This document shows positions 55,340 through 64,000 of a stretch of DNA of 64,000 bases, piece by piece (the stretch's first letter is position 1; every line of letters starts with the position of its first letter). The DNA comes from JAGQPD01 sp020426865 (GTDB lineage: Bacteria > Planctomycetota > Planctomycetia > Pirellulales > Pirellulaceae): assembly GCA_041399065.1 (NCBI GenBank), contig JAWKTN010000001.1:62001-126000 (forward strand). The letters run 5' to 3'. The position numbers and the translations under genes are program-made. The notes beneath the pieces were generated by a model. The model was not told where the DNA came from and made no database searches. It was given only the letters and a program-made list of their open reading frames with translations.

Positions 55340-56191
55340 ATGATTCGACGGGCAACACGATCTATGGACTATCACTCAATCTCCGCCAGAGGAACCGACG
55401 CGATGACTAGTTGTAACCGCGTCGTCATCCGGACATTCGACACGCCCTTCGGTACTGCGTGTTCGGCGAACTCCACAGCAAGGGCATCTAACGAAAGCAC
55501 GCTCGCTGGCGATGGTACGTTGTTCGCCATTGTTGGCGGAGTCGGCGATCCCGAGGCGGCCTCGATCGCGAGTGAGCTATCGGCCGGCGTGCTTTCGCAG
55601 TTCACGCCTGTGGTGGCATCGCTCCGTCAAAGTGGCGTGGCAGCCCAAGATAGCCCAGCCCACGACTTTCTCAGAGCTTTGTTGGGGGAATGCAGAAACG
55701 AAATGTTACGCTACATCGACAAGTCATCATGCGAACACGGTCATTTGGCAATTGTCGCTACCATGTCACTTGTTGTGTGGCCGACGGTGTTCACGGTTCA
55801 TGTTGGCCACAATCGAGTGTATCATCTATCCCATCGCCGGCTGACCCAATTGACGGAGGACCATACCATGGCCGCAAAGTTAGTGCAGGCCGGAGTTCTG
55901 AGCCCTCGTCGTGCCAGCGCGTCACGACTTCGCAATGTCGTTTGGAACGTCGTGGATAACTACTCTGAGCGGATCGCACCGCAGTTTATCGAGACCCACT
56001 TGCGTCCGAATGACGCGCTAGTGTGGTGCTCAGCTGGTGTCGATCAGGCGCTTGGCGATTGCGAGATTCAACGGCTACTGGCCACGAGTCGCTCAGCGGC
56101 CGCGGCATGTCATAATCTCGTTGGCAGTGCTGCTAATGACGACGACGTGGCCATCGTTGCGCGACTTGGCCCCGTAGAGCCGTGCCGATAG
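55340..56191 (+). CDS. PP2C-like protein with degenerate metal-binding site
   Basis: 283 residues. The PP2C order is recognisable: N-E-S-T-L near residue 52, LFAIVGGVGDPEAASIASEL (normally ...D-G-x-G-G), LVVWPTVFTVHVGHNRVYHL followed by TQLTEDHT, NDALVWCSAGVDQALGD (normally SDGL) and ANDDDVAIVARL (normally D-N-x-T/V). The Asp of the first D-G and the Asp of the S-D-G motif, both metal ligands, are missing. It is therefore likely a pseudophosphatase that binds phosphoproteins or regulators. It lies directly upstream of an NtrC-type activator on the same strand. Confidence 0.75.
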   Translation: MIRRATRSMDYHSISARGTDAMTSCNRVVIRTFDTPFGTACSANSTARASNESTLAGDGTLFAIVGGVGDPEAASIASELSAGVLSQFTPVVASLRQSGVAAQDSPAHDFLRALLGECRNEMLRYIDKSSCEHGHLAIVATMSLVVWPTVFTVHVGHNRVYHLSHRRLTQLTEDHTMAAKLVQAGVLSPRRASASRLRNVVWNVVDNYSERIAPQFIETHLRPNDALVWCSAGVDQALGDCEIQRLLATSRSAAAACHNLVGSAANDDDVAIVARLGPVEPCR

Positions 56192-56357
56192 TAGTCTGAA
56201 ACAAGAACGTACAGGTCTTGGGGGGGCCGCTCGTCCACGGATGCCTGTTCCTTTCGTGCCACACTTCTGATTAGAGAGACGATCGAGTAAGATGGTAACA
56301 CACGTCAATCCTTCCGTCTTGGGATCAAGGCGGAATCCCCAGATAGAAAGAACGACT

Positions 56358-57872
56358 ATGCCTGTTGTGTTGGTGGTCGATGATGACCGATCTGTCCGTC
56401 ACATCATCAAAGGGGCATTTGCTGGCACCGAGCACACGGTGCTGGAGGCTGCCGACGTTGAAGATGCGCTGCGGTTGGTCCGAGACCAGACGCCAGATGT
56501 CGTATTTCTGGATATTGAACTTCCAGAAATATCGGGCCTCGAGGCGTTTGACAAAATCAAGGCTCTCGATGGCAAGCTTCCAGTGATTTACATCACTGGC
56601 GGTGGCACAAGCAACACAGCCATTGAAGCCATGAAGTTGGGGGCCTTCGACTATCTCCTCAAGCCGCTGAACCTGGCGCAGTTGCGGGAACTCGCCGCGA
56701 GAGCTTTCGAAATTCGTCGGTTAATGAAGGTACCGGTGGCGTTGAGCAGTGCTGTATCGCCAGCAGACTTTGGTGATCAAATCGTCGGGCGAAGTTCTCA
56801 AATGCAGGAAGTCTTCAAGGCAATCGGCCGAGTTGCCCCGCAAAACGTAACCGTGTTGATCCGGGGAGAAAGTGGTACAGGCAAGGAGTTAGTGGCGCGT
56901 GCCATTTACCAACATGGCGATCGCCGTGACGCGCCCTTTCTCGCGGTCAACTGTGCAGCAATTCCGGAACAACTGTTGGAAAGCGAGCTATTTGGCCACG
57001 AAAAAGGTGCCTTTACCGGAGCGGATCGCCAGCGAATCGGAAAATTCGAACAATGCAACGGCGGTACGATCTTCCTTGACGAGATTGGCGACATGCCGGC
57101 GATGCTGCAAAGCAAAATTCTCAGGCTGCTGCAACAACAAGAATTTCAGCGAGTCGGCGGAAACGAAACGATTAAGACGGACGTCCGAATCGTTGCGGCA
57201 ACCAATCGCAACCTCGAACAGATGGTGGCTGACGGTCAGTTTCGCGAAGATTTGCTATATCGTTTGAACGGATACAGTATTTGCTTGCCCCCCCTGCGCG
57301 ATCGTGGCGATGATACGACAATCCTAGTGCAACACTATTTGGCGCGACTGTCGCGCGAAATCAAACGCGAGGTTCAAGGACTCGCCCCATCCACGCTCAC
57401 AATACTGCGAGCCTATCATTGGCCCGGTAATGTTCGTGAGCTGGAAGGGGTGCTCCGGCAGACGCTATTGCAGATGACAGGAACGATTATTGCCCCCGAG
57501 TTTTTACCGAATGTGGTCACGGCGGGGCGACCGGCCATTGAGGACGCTGATACTTTACACTCAGGCGAAAACGATACGACTGCGCCGCAAGAGTCAACGA
57601 CGCCAGCATCGTGCGATGGTGACACGACAGTAAACTGCCTGCCGTTTGATCTGCGCGAATTCATTCGCGGTAAGCTCGGCCAAACATCCGACAATCTCTA
57701 TGCGGAAACGTTGGAGATGATGGAGTTATACTTGTTGACCCAGGTTTTGACGCAAAGCAATGGCAACCAGTCTGAGGCCGCCCGAATTCTGGGGATTACT
57801 CGCGGAAGCTTGCGCCACAAGATACGTTCGCTCGGGATCAACATCGGCAGCAAGATCGAAACGACCGAATAA
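56358..57872 (+). CDS. NtrC-family sigma-54-dependent response regulator
   Basis: 504 residues from ATG 56358. The receiver domain (~1-115) has the acidic DDD at 8-10, phospho-Asp in PDVVFLDIELPE (~52) and Lys in YLLKPLN. The AAA+ domain (~147-380) has Walker A GESGTGKE, the sigma-54-contacting GAFTGA, Walker B TIFLDEIGD, sensor RIVAATNRNL and the R-finger REDLLYRLNGYSI. The C-terminus (~460-500) is a Fis-type HTH (NQSEAARILGITRGSLRHKI). It activates sigma-54 promoters when phosphorylated; the kinase could be the nearby hybrid kinase, though that is inference. Confidence 0.95.
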   Translation: MPVVLVVDDDRSVRHIIKGAFAGTEHTVLEAADVEDALRLVRDQTPDVVFLDIELPEISGLEAFDKIKALDGKLPVIYITGGGTSNTAIEAMKLGAFDYLLKPLNLAQLRELAARAFEIRRLMKVPVALSSAVSPADFGDQIVGRSSQMQEVFKAIGRVAPQNVTVLIRGESGTGKELVARAIYQHGDRRDAPFLAVNCAAIPEQLLESELFGHEKGAFTGADRQRIGKFEQCNGGTIFLDEIGDMPAMLQSKILRLLQQQEFQRVGGNETIKTDVRIVAATNRNLEQMVADGQFREDLLYRLNGYSICLPPLRDRGDDTTILVQHYLARLSREIKREVQGLAPSTLTILRAYHWPGNVRELEGVLRQTLLQMTGTIIAPEFLPNVVTAGRPAIEDADTLHSGENDTTAPQESTTPASCDGDTTVNCLPFDLREFIRGKLGQTSDNLYAETLEMMELYLLTQVLTQSNGNQSEAARILGITRGSLRHKIRSLGINIGSKIETTE

Positions 57873-57993
57873 TAGGCTCAGTGTCCGCCAGCGAATCGCT
57901 AGCCTGGCTTGGCGAACCGACGTACAATAATGACTCGCCGGCTCATCGAAGTCGGTCAAGTCCAATCAGATTTCGGCGTACGTTGACCGCGAC

Positions 57994-60900
57994 ATGTTAC
58001 AGTTATTTCGATATCATTTCTTTCGGTACCGCTACACGTGGTCGGTCGCGGCCGTGGTAGCAACCTTCGTCAGTGCCGTAACGTCTTCTTTGTCGATTGC
58101 ACTCGCCCAGACGCGTCCGAACATCGTCCATATTTTCGCGGATGACCTGGGATGGGGAAGCGTTGGATACAACCGCCAAACGCGAATTCAAACGCCGAAC
58201 CTCGACGCGTTGGCGTACGGCGGGATGATCTTTAATCACGCGTATGCCGCGACCGTATGTGGACCCTCACGCGCGATGCTCTATAGTGGCTTTCACAACG
58301 GCCATACGCTCGTCGATAGCAACCAGAACCTCGGCGGCGATCCATGGCGCGCCGATGGACAGACCGTTGGCAACTATTTGAAAGACAACGGATATCGCAC
58401 GGCGCTCTTTGGCAAATGGGGATTCGGAGGTTCCAACGACTCGTCCGGCGACTTGCGCCCAAATCCAACGATCGTCGGACCGAATTCACTCCCGACGGCC
58501 CAGGGCTTCGAAACCTTCTATGGCTACCTGAACCACGGTCGGGCCCATTCCTACAACGTCGACTCGCTCTGGACGACCGCAGAGCCAGGGGACGACAACT
58601 CGAATGGGATCGATGAAGTCGGCGAAAAATACCAAGCCAATGCGGACCACGGATACTGGCTCGAAAAAACGGGGAACAGCCCGTCGAATGTGAATGCGAA
58701 TTACACGGCCGACCTGATCACCAACAAGACGTTATCGTATATTTCGTCGATGGCCGAGAGTGAACAGCCGTTTTATGTCGAGTATGCTTCGACGATTCCG
58801 CATTTTGATATCGATGCCCTGCGGAACTTTCCCGACTGGTTTGACCTGTACGGCGACGACAACGTTCCCGGTTCCGACTCCTGGACCGATGACCAAAAGG
58901 CCTACGCGGCCATGATTACTCGGTTCGACGCCGCCGTGGGGCAGATCCTAGCCACGCTACGAGATCCCAACGGTGACGGAAACCAGTCCGACTCGATGAT
59001 GGCCAACACGCTGATCTTCTTCACTTCCGACAACGGCGCGACGGCGGAAGATAATTCGCCCATCAGCTTCTTTGAAGCCAACGGGATCAAGCGAGGTGGC
59101 AAACGGGATCTGTGGGACGGTGGCATCAATGCTCCCATGGTTGCCTATTGGGAAGAGACCATCGCACCTGGCCAGGTCTCAGAACGATACACCGACATGC
59201 CCGATTTTCTGCCAACGGCACTGGAATTTGCCGGCGTGCAACCGCGAGTTGGCATCGACGGAGTGTCGTTGGCTCACGAGCTGACAGGGAAGGGGATCGA
59301 GCGGCCAAAGAATTACATCGTCCAGGAACACCATGAAGGGAATGGTCCCGACCCCGACTCGCGCAACGGACGCTGGGCGTTGATCAAGGATGGTATGAAG
59401 CTCATCCGGTTTTCGAATGGCGACATGGAATTGTATGATCTGGATAGCGACCCGGACGAAAACAACCCGGTGAATCTTACGAATCCCGTCTATGCAAGTA
59501 TTCGAGATTACCTGCAATCGATCGCAGTAGCCGAGGGGGTCGAGCAAGGCGACGGATACTCGGTCCAGTTCCAGGATTGGAACGGGGCCACAAGCAACAG
59601 CTTTTCCGACGCGGCCAATTGGACGGGAACAGCGAACGTTTCGGAGAGTCCCAACGCCAGTTGGTCGGCGGTCATCAACAATTCGTCAACGACCCAGTCC
59701 ATTGTCCAACTTTTTAAAAACACCGAAGTATTAGGCTTAGAAGTACGCGGCACTTCGGCCAGCCAGACCTTGCGGGTCAATCCCACGGTCTCGATGACAG
59801 GTCGCAATGAGATTCGCATCAGCAGTGGCGGCCGTATTCAACTGGATCGCGCTGCACTCAACACCGTGCGCTGGCTGGATGTCAAGGCGGGCGGTCAACT
59901 GACGGGCGACGGAACGATTACCGGCGACGTCTACAACTGGGGGCGTGTGGCTCCTGGCTTGCCCGCCGATCTCGATCAACCCCCGCCTCCGCCCGACCCG
60001 CCTGAGATTCCGGAAGGGGTCAACACTGGTTCGGTCGCTGCCATAGTGTTCGATTTCACTGGCGTCCAAGATGACGCGCCGTTGGTACAGACATCTGCTC
60101 AGAGCCAATACCTCGAGCTTCTGGAAGGCTTGAACTACGGACCAGGCTTGTCACCTCGCGATGCCGCGAACGATGGCAACGAGTTCAACATCCGCGGACA
60201 TGAAAGCGGTACAACGTTGGCGTCGGCCTTGCCAGATGGCGACTATCTGACCTATACCGTCGCACCAGTCCACGGTATCGAGATGTTGATCGACACCATC
60301 GAGTTCACCTATCGTCGCAACGGCACGAACGCTGCGAAGAACTTTGGCATATTAACAAGCATGGACGGGTTTCAAGCAGATGCCCAACTGGCGGCCTCTC
60401 CCACGCACACGACAAACGACACGAGCACACACGTTCTTACCGCTCCGTATCAAGGCGGCCAGTGGGTGCGTGGTGCGGTCGAGACACGATTTTACGGATG
60501 GAACGCAAATTCAACGTCAGGAAATACGCACGTCTACGCCGCGTCCATGTCGGCAAGCTTTCGCACGATCGCGCCAGAGCAGGCCGTTGTTTTTGATTTT
60601 GGGGGCACACAAAACAATGCGCCACTAACCACGACATCGGCTCGCGACCCACAACTTGAACTAGTGACGGGCCTGGATATTGCCAGCGGATTGCAGTTCG
60701 TCAATGGACCGTCGAACCTCAATCACGAATTCGACGTGGTCGGTTGGTCGACGGGCGCCAGCATCGCCAATGCGATCGACGACGACTCGTTCATTACCTA
60801 CACCGTCCAGACAACGGCCGGCGTCGAGATGCAGCTTCGTCAAATATCGTATGAGCTATGGCGAGAATCAGCCAGCACGCCAACGCGATTTGCCATCATG

Positions 60901-61788
60901 ACCAGTGCGCGTGGATTTGATAACGGCGACGAGGTTACGACGTTCGATCCAATCCCAGCCGACGATGGCTCGTCCGCGGACCCGAGCGACCTCATCGGTT
61001 ACGACGCCCGACGGACATTTACCGTGGATGCGGGACCGAGTGATTGGACAGCTGAACCGGTCGAGATTCGGCTCTATGGTTGGGGAGCCAACTCATCAAA
61101 CGGCGGCTTACACCTAACGGGTGCCGCACTTACCGCGTACTTTCGCACGCGTGTAGGCTCATCCGATTCGCTGAAACCGACCGGCATCCTGAGCTTTGAT
61201 GGTAGCTTCTTTCATGTCGATGGCGCGTTGATCGAAATGGAGCTTGGCGGAACGGACAACAGCAACGCCTTGTCGCCACAATACGATCAGATCAACATTT
61301 CCGGCGCAGCGGAGATTCACGGTTCGATCCGCGTTTCTTTGGCCAACGGGTACGAACCAGCAGTCAGCGACGCCTACGATCTTTTTGATTGGACATCAGT
61401 AACCGGCGATTTTAGTTCCGTAATGCTGCCAGAGTTGTCCGGAGGCTTGGAATGGGATGCCACATCACTTTCACACGATGGCATGCTTCGAGTCGTTTAC
61501 GACACGTTGGGTGGCGACTTTGACCAGAATGGCGTCGTCGATGGCATCGACTTCTTGGTTTGGCAGCGAGGTGATTCGCCCAACGGCGGAAACTCATACG
61601 ACTATCGCGTCTGGCACCACGAATTCGCCGGCAATGGACAGACGATTGCGGTACCAGAACCGGCACTGACGCAGTTGGTTCCGGCAGTTGGCTCGGCGAT
61701 ATGGCTGCTTTTCCGAAAGCGGAACCATTCGTTGTTCTGGCGTCACCGTGACACGAACATGAGTTGCACAGAACAGACGTTGTTGTAA
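57994..61788 (+). CDS. Multidomain secreted sulfatase with dockerin-like and PEP-CTERM tail
   Basis: 1264 residues. Signal segment VAAVVATFVSAVTSSLSIAL. Sulfatase domain ~39-510: RPNIVHIFADDLGWGSVGYN, CGPSRAMLYSGFHNGH (formylglycine Cys), ALFGKWGFGG, FFTSDNGATAED. Then a beta-helix-like section (~525-660: DWNGATSNSFSDAANWTG, GGQLTGDGTITGDVYNWG), a Pro-rich hinge (QPPPPPDPPEIP), two copies of a ~180-residue module (~685-860 and ~868-1050), another beta region, a Ca-binding dockerin-like repeat (GDFDQNGVVDGIDFLVWQRG), and PEP-CTERM (VPEPALTQLVPAVGSAIWLL followed by FRKRN). The final residues (NMSCTEQTLL) are encoded by a palindromic repeat. Surface-attached or matrix-located. Confidence 0.9.
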   Translation: MLQLFRYHFFRYRYTWSVAAVVATFVSAVTSSLSIALAQTRPNIVHIFADDLGWGSVGYNRQTRIQTPNLDALAYGGMIFNHAYAATVCGPSRAMLYSGFHNGHTLVDSNQNLGGDPWRADGQTVGNYLKDNGYRTALFGKWGFGGSNDSSGDLRPNPTIVGPNSLPTAQGFETFYGYLNHGRAHSYNVDSLWTTAEPGDDNSNGIDEVGEKYQANADHGYWLEKTGNSPSNVNANYTADLITNKTLSYISSMAESEQPFYVEYASTIPHFDIDALRNFPDWFDLYGDDNVPGSDSWTDDQKAYAAMITRFDAAVGQILATLRDPNGDGNQSDSMMANTLIFFTSDNGATAEDNSPISFFEANGIKRGGKRDLWDGGINAPMVAYWEETIAPGQVSERYTDMPDFLPTALEFAGVQPRVGIDGVSLAHELTGKGIERPKNYIVQEHHEGNGPDPDSRNGRWALIKDGMKLIRFSNGDMELYDLDSDPDENNPVNLTNPVYASIRDYLQSIAVAEGVEQGDGYSVQFQDWNGATSNSFSDAANWTGTANVSESPNASWSAVINNSSTTQSIVQLFKNTEVLGLEVRGTSASQTLRVNPTVSMTGRNEIRISSGGRIQLDRAALNTVRWLDVKAGGQLTGDGTITGDVYNWGRVAPGLPADLDQPPPPPDPPEIPEGVNTGSVAAIVFDFTGVQDDAPLVQTSAQSQYLELLEGLNYGPGLSPRDAANDGNEFNIRGHESGTTLASALPDGDYLTYTVAPVHGIEMLIDTIEFTYRRNGTNAAKNFGILTSMDGFQADAQLAASPTHTTNDTSTHVLTAPYQGGQWVRGAVETRFYGWNANSTSGNTHVYAASMSASFRTIAPEQAVVFDFGGTQNNAPLTTTSARDPQLELVTGLDIASGLQFVNGPSNLNHEFDVVGWSTGASIANAIDDDSFITYTVQTTAGVEMQLRQISYELWRESASTPTRFAIMTSARGFDNGDEVTTFDPIPADDGSSADPSDLIGYDARRTFTVDAGPSDWTAEPVEIRLYGWGANSSNGGLHLTGAALTAYFRTRVGSSDSLKPTGILSFDGSFFHVDGALIEMELGGTDNSNALSPQYDQINISGAAEIHGSIRVSLANGYEPAVSDAYDLFDWTSVTGDFSSVMLPELSGGLEWDATSLSHDGMLRVVYDTLGGDFDQNGVVDGIDFLVWQRGDSPNGGNSYDYRVWHHEFAGNGQTIAVPEPALTQLVPAVGSAIWLLFRKRNHSLFWRHRDTNMSCTEQTLL

Positions 61789-61838
61789 TGCCACGCCCCG
61801 TTGCAACTCCTTTCAAGGGAGAGCGTTGGGGGGCGGCA
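61759..61838. repeat. Palindromic element, copy D, overlapping a gene end
   Basis: GAGTTGCACAGAACAGACG (copy A/B: GAGTTGCGCAGAACACGCG) and TTGCAACTCCTTTCAAGGGA plus GAGCGTTGGGGGGCGG form the inverted arms. Its left arm is the last ~10 codons and stop of the sulfatase gene. Confidence 0.7.
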
Positions 61839-61875
61839 GCAGATTGGACGTTGGATGCGCAAGGGATCTTGATTA

Positions 61876-62045
61876 CTATTATTCTTTCACGTTCCCAATC
61901 GGTGGGCAACCCCGTCCCCATATCCAGCTAAAACGACCCGTACTGATTCACATGGGCGTAAATCAACGGTGTCAACGCACGGACGTCTTCAAGTTCCATG
62001 CGACAGCAATCGACGTCGACGCAATGAAAGCAAGTGAACGATACC
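61876..62045 (-). pseudogene. Possible remnant of a Tn3-family transposase C-terminus
   Basis: On the minus strand a frame reads EDVRALTPLIYAHVNQYGSF, an in-frame TAG, then LDMGTGLP. The pattern L-S-P-x-x-x-x-H-I/V-N-x-x-G-x-x-x-L-D is like the C-terminal end of Tn3-type transposases, and the TAG replaces what would be Glu. Only about 50 codons survive. The assignment rests on this short pattern alone. Confidence 0.3.
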
Positions 62046-62084
62046 AGCATCGTCCGCTCGCGATCGATATAGTCGCCATTGCCG

Positions 62085-63687
62085 CTCCAGCTAACCACCG
62101 CGCGGAAAAACATCATCCTGCCCCTCATCGTCCTGCCTACCCACCGGCGTCCGGGAAAAGGCAGGATGATGGGGGGCAGGACGATGAGGGGGCGACGGGT
62201 GGCAGTGATTGCGGGTTTGCCCAGTCGTATCAGGGCGTAACTTTCCCATCCTCGTGTCATGCCATCGCCGCCCCAGCTAAACACTGCGCAAAACAAATCA
62301 TCCTGCCCCTCATCGTCCTGCCTACCCACCGGCGTCCGGGAAAAGGCAGGATGATGGGGGGCAGGACGATGAGGGGGCGACGGGTGGCTGTGATTGCGGA
62401 TTTGCCCAGTCGTATCAGGGCGTAACTTTCCCATCCTCGTGTCATGCCATCGCCGCCCCAGCTAAACACTGCGCAAAACAAATCATCCTGCCCCTCATCG
62501 TCCTGCCTACCCACCGGCGTCCGGGAAAAGGCAGGATGATGGGGGGCAGGACGATGAAGGGACGACGGGTGGCAGTGATTGCGGGTTTGCCCAGTCGTAT
62601 CTGGGCGTAACTTTCCCATCCTCGTGTCATGCCATCGCCGCTCCAGCTAACCACCGCGCGGAAAAACGTCATCCTGCCCCTCATCGTCCTGCCTACCTCA
62701 ACCGGCATCCGGGAAAAGGCAGGATGATGGGGGGCAGGACGATGAAGGGACGACGGGTGGCTGTGATTGCGGGTTTGCCCAGTCGTATCAGGGCGTAACT
62801 TTCCCATCCTCGTGTCATGCCATCGCCGCCCCAGCTAAACACTGCAAAACAAATCATCCTGCCCCTCATCGTCCTGCCTACCCACCGGCGTCCGGGAAAA
62901 GGCAGGATGATGGGGGCAGGACGATGAAGGGACGACGGGTGGCAGTGATTGCGGATTTGCCCAGTCGTAAGGGCGCAACTTTCCCATCCTCGTGTCATGC
63001 CATCGCCGCCCCAGCTAAACACTGCGCAAAAACAAATCATCCTGCCCCTCATCGTCCTGCCTACCCACCGGCATCCGGGAAAAGGCAGGATGATGGGGGC
63101 AGGACGATGAAGGGGCGACGGGTGGCAGTGATTGCGGGTTTGCCCAGTCGTATCTGGGCGTAACTTTCCCATCCTCGTGTCATGCCATCGCCGCCCCAGC
63201 TAAACACTGGCAAAACAAATCATCCTGCCCCTCATCGTCCTGCCTACCCACCGGCGTCCGGGAAAAGGCAGGATGATGGGGGCAGGACGATGAGGGGGCG
63301 ACGGGTGGCAGTGATTGCGGGTTTGCCCAGTCGTATCAGGGCGTAACTTTCCCATCCTCGTGTCATGCCATCGCCGCCCCAGCTAAACACTGCGCAAAAC
63401 AAATCATCCTGCCCCTCATCGTCCTGCCTACCCACCGGCATCCGGGAAAAGGCAGGATGATGGGGGGCAGGACGATGAGGGGGCGACGGGTGGCTGTGAT
63501 TGCGGGTTTGCCCAGTCGTATCAGGGCGTAACTTTCCCATCCTCGTGTCATGCCATTGCCGCTCCAGCTAACCACCGCGCGGATAAAACATCATCCTGCC
63601 CCTCATCGTCCTGCCTACCCACCGGCATCTGGGAAAAGGCAGGATGATGGGGGGCAGGACGATGAAGGGACGACGGGTGGCAGTGAA
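62085..63687. repeat. Tandem array of nine ~185-bp hairpin-rich units
   Basis: The block CCTACCCACCGGCGTCCGGG (variants CCGGCATCC) occurs at about 62136, 62321, 62506, 62692, 62877, 63060, 63243, 63427 and 63614, a period of 183-187 bp. Each unit contains opposed arms: CATCCTGCCCCTCATCGTCC and the reverse pair GGCAGGATGATGG / GGCAGGACGATGA, so each forms a strong stem. The rest of the unit (CCAGTCGTATCAGGGCGTAA, TTTCCCATCCTCGTGTCATG) is not palindromic. Variation is low. Open frames on both strands here are repeat artefacts. Confidence 0.93.
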
Positions 63688-64000
63688 TATTTTTATCTTG
63701 CGATACCGGCATGACCCCGCGGAGTCCCTACAACGCAAACCAATTGCGATTTTTGTAATTGCCTGGTTCCCAGGACCTAATCAGTCCAATTTGACCACTC
63801 AGATGGCGGCTCGTTGTAGCTTCGCCAGTTTTGGGCCAACTAGGTTGGCCTTTCGGCCCGGGACTCATACAACCATCACGGTCGAAATCACACGAAGTTG
63901 ATCTCCCAGTGACGCGAACACTTGGTCACGTGCTTGTGATAGTTGCTGATTTTTCGTTGGCGCGACACGACGTGTTGACCGTCTGGATTGTGAAGACGTC
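63688..64000. other. Right end of window, unassigned
   Basis: No gene can be assigned. On the minus strand two different frames are open from the window edge to stops near 63865 and 63890, so a gene entering from the right may end here, but neither shows a recognisable motif. A GGGCCAACTAGGTTGGCCT-like palindrome lies at about 63832-63852. Confidence 0.35.

Noticed and set aside
61928..63575. Minus-strand open frames of 70-168 codons
   Set aside because: They repeat with the array period and consist of repeat sequence; no ribosome-binding sites or family features.
62085..63687. CRISPR array
   Set aside because: The units are ~185 bp and nearly identical throughout, with no unique spacers and no cas genes nearby.

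Overview
The window looks like a chromosomal segment of a marine-type planctomycete (Pirellulales/Rhodopirellula-like). This is inferred from gene content, not from a database match. Evidence: three secreted sulfatases with the C-x-[PS]-x-R formylglycine motif, a twin-arginine Gfo/Idh/MocA oxidoreductase, dockerin-like and PEP-CTERM tails (VPEP followed by a hydrophobic stretch and basic end), a giant secreted repeat protein with an LE-x-R-x-LL type N-terminus, a membrane Ser/Thr kinase with a long TPR-like tail and DWG in place of DFG, and multi-domain hybrid histidine kinases. No rRNA, tRNA or CRISPR array was seen.

Layout. 1-14 kb: oxidoreductase, sulfatase, DUF1883 protein, Ser/Thr kinase, CPBP-like membrane protein, GNAT-nitrilase fusion, a multiply frameshifted serine recombinase and an ANTAR-like regulator. 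14.3-25.0 kb: one gene for a secreted protein of about 3,100 residues (TIM-barrel-like head, Calx-beta, PKD, VCBS and cadherin-like repeats, dockerin-like tail), cut near its 5' end by an intact ISAzo13-family insertion sequence with 27-bp inverted repeats and a TTA duplication. 25-29 kb: a dockerin/PEP-CTERM protein whose last residues are written by repeat DNA, then an IS200-like/REP-associated Y1 transposase bracketed by dense GC-rich hairpin repeats, including about five tandem units with a 357-bp period. 28.9-36.1 kb: secreted catabolic genes (sulfatase, caspase-fold protease, PQQ-propeller protein, GH71/99-like enzyme, YjbQ). 36.2-44.9 kb: small proteins, a hybrid kinase, an AI-2E-family exporter and a ClC chloride channel. 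45.7-57.9 kb: lactonase, then a stress-type cluster (Dps, DUF1328, CsbD, YqjD-like anchors, a holin-X-like protein), a second hybrid kinase, DUF2254 protein, a truncated MscS, a degenerate PP2C and an NtrC-type sigma-54 activator. 58.0-61.8 kb: a 1264-residue multidomain sulfatase. 62.1-63.7 kb: nine tandem copies of a ~185-bp hairpin-rich unit.

How it fits together. The secreted sulfatases, GH-like enzymes, oxidoreductase and giant adhesin-like protein suggest use of sulfated polysaccharides. The 47-58 kb block reads as an envelope/oxidative-stress module. A good sigma-54 (-24/-12) promoter match lies before dps, another lies before the hypothetical gene at 36.3 kb, and an NtrC-type activator is nearby.

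The most distinctive feature is the repeat landscape: at least four unrelated families of short palindromic elements occupy almost every intergenic gap, and two of them supply the C-terminal codons of exported proteins.
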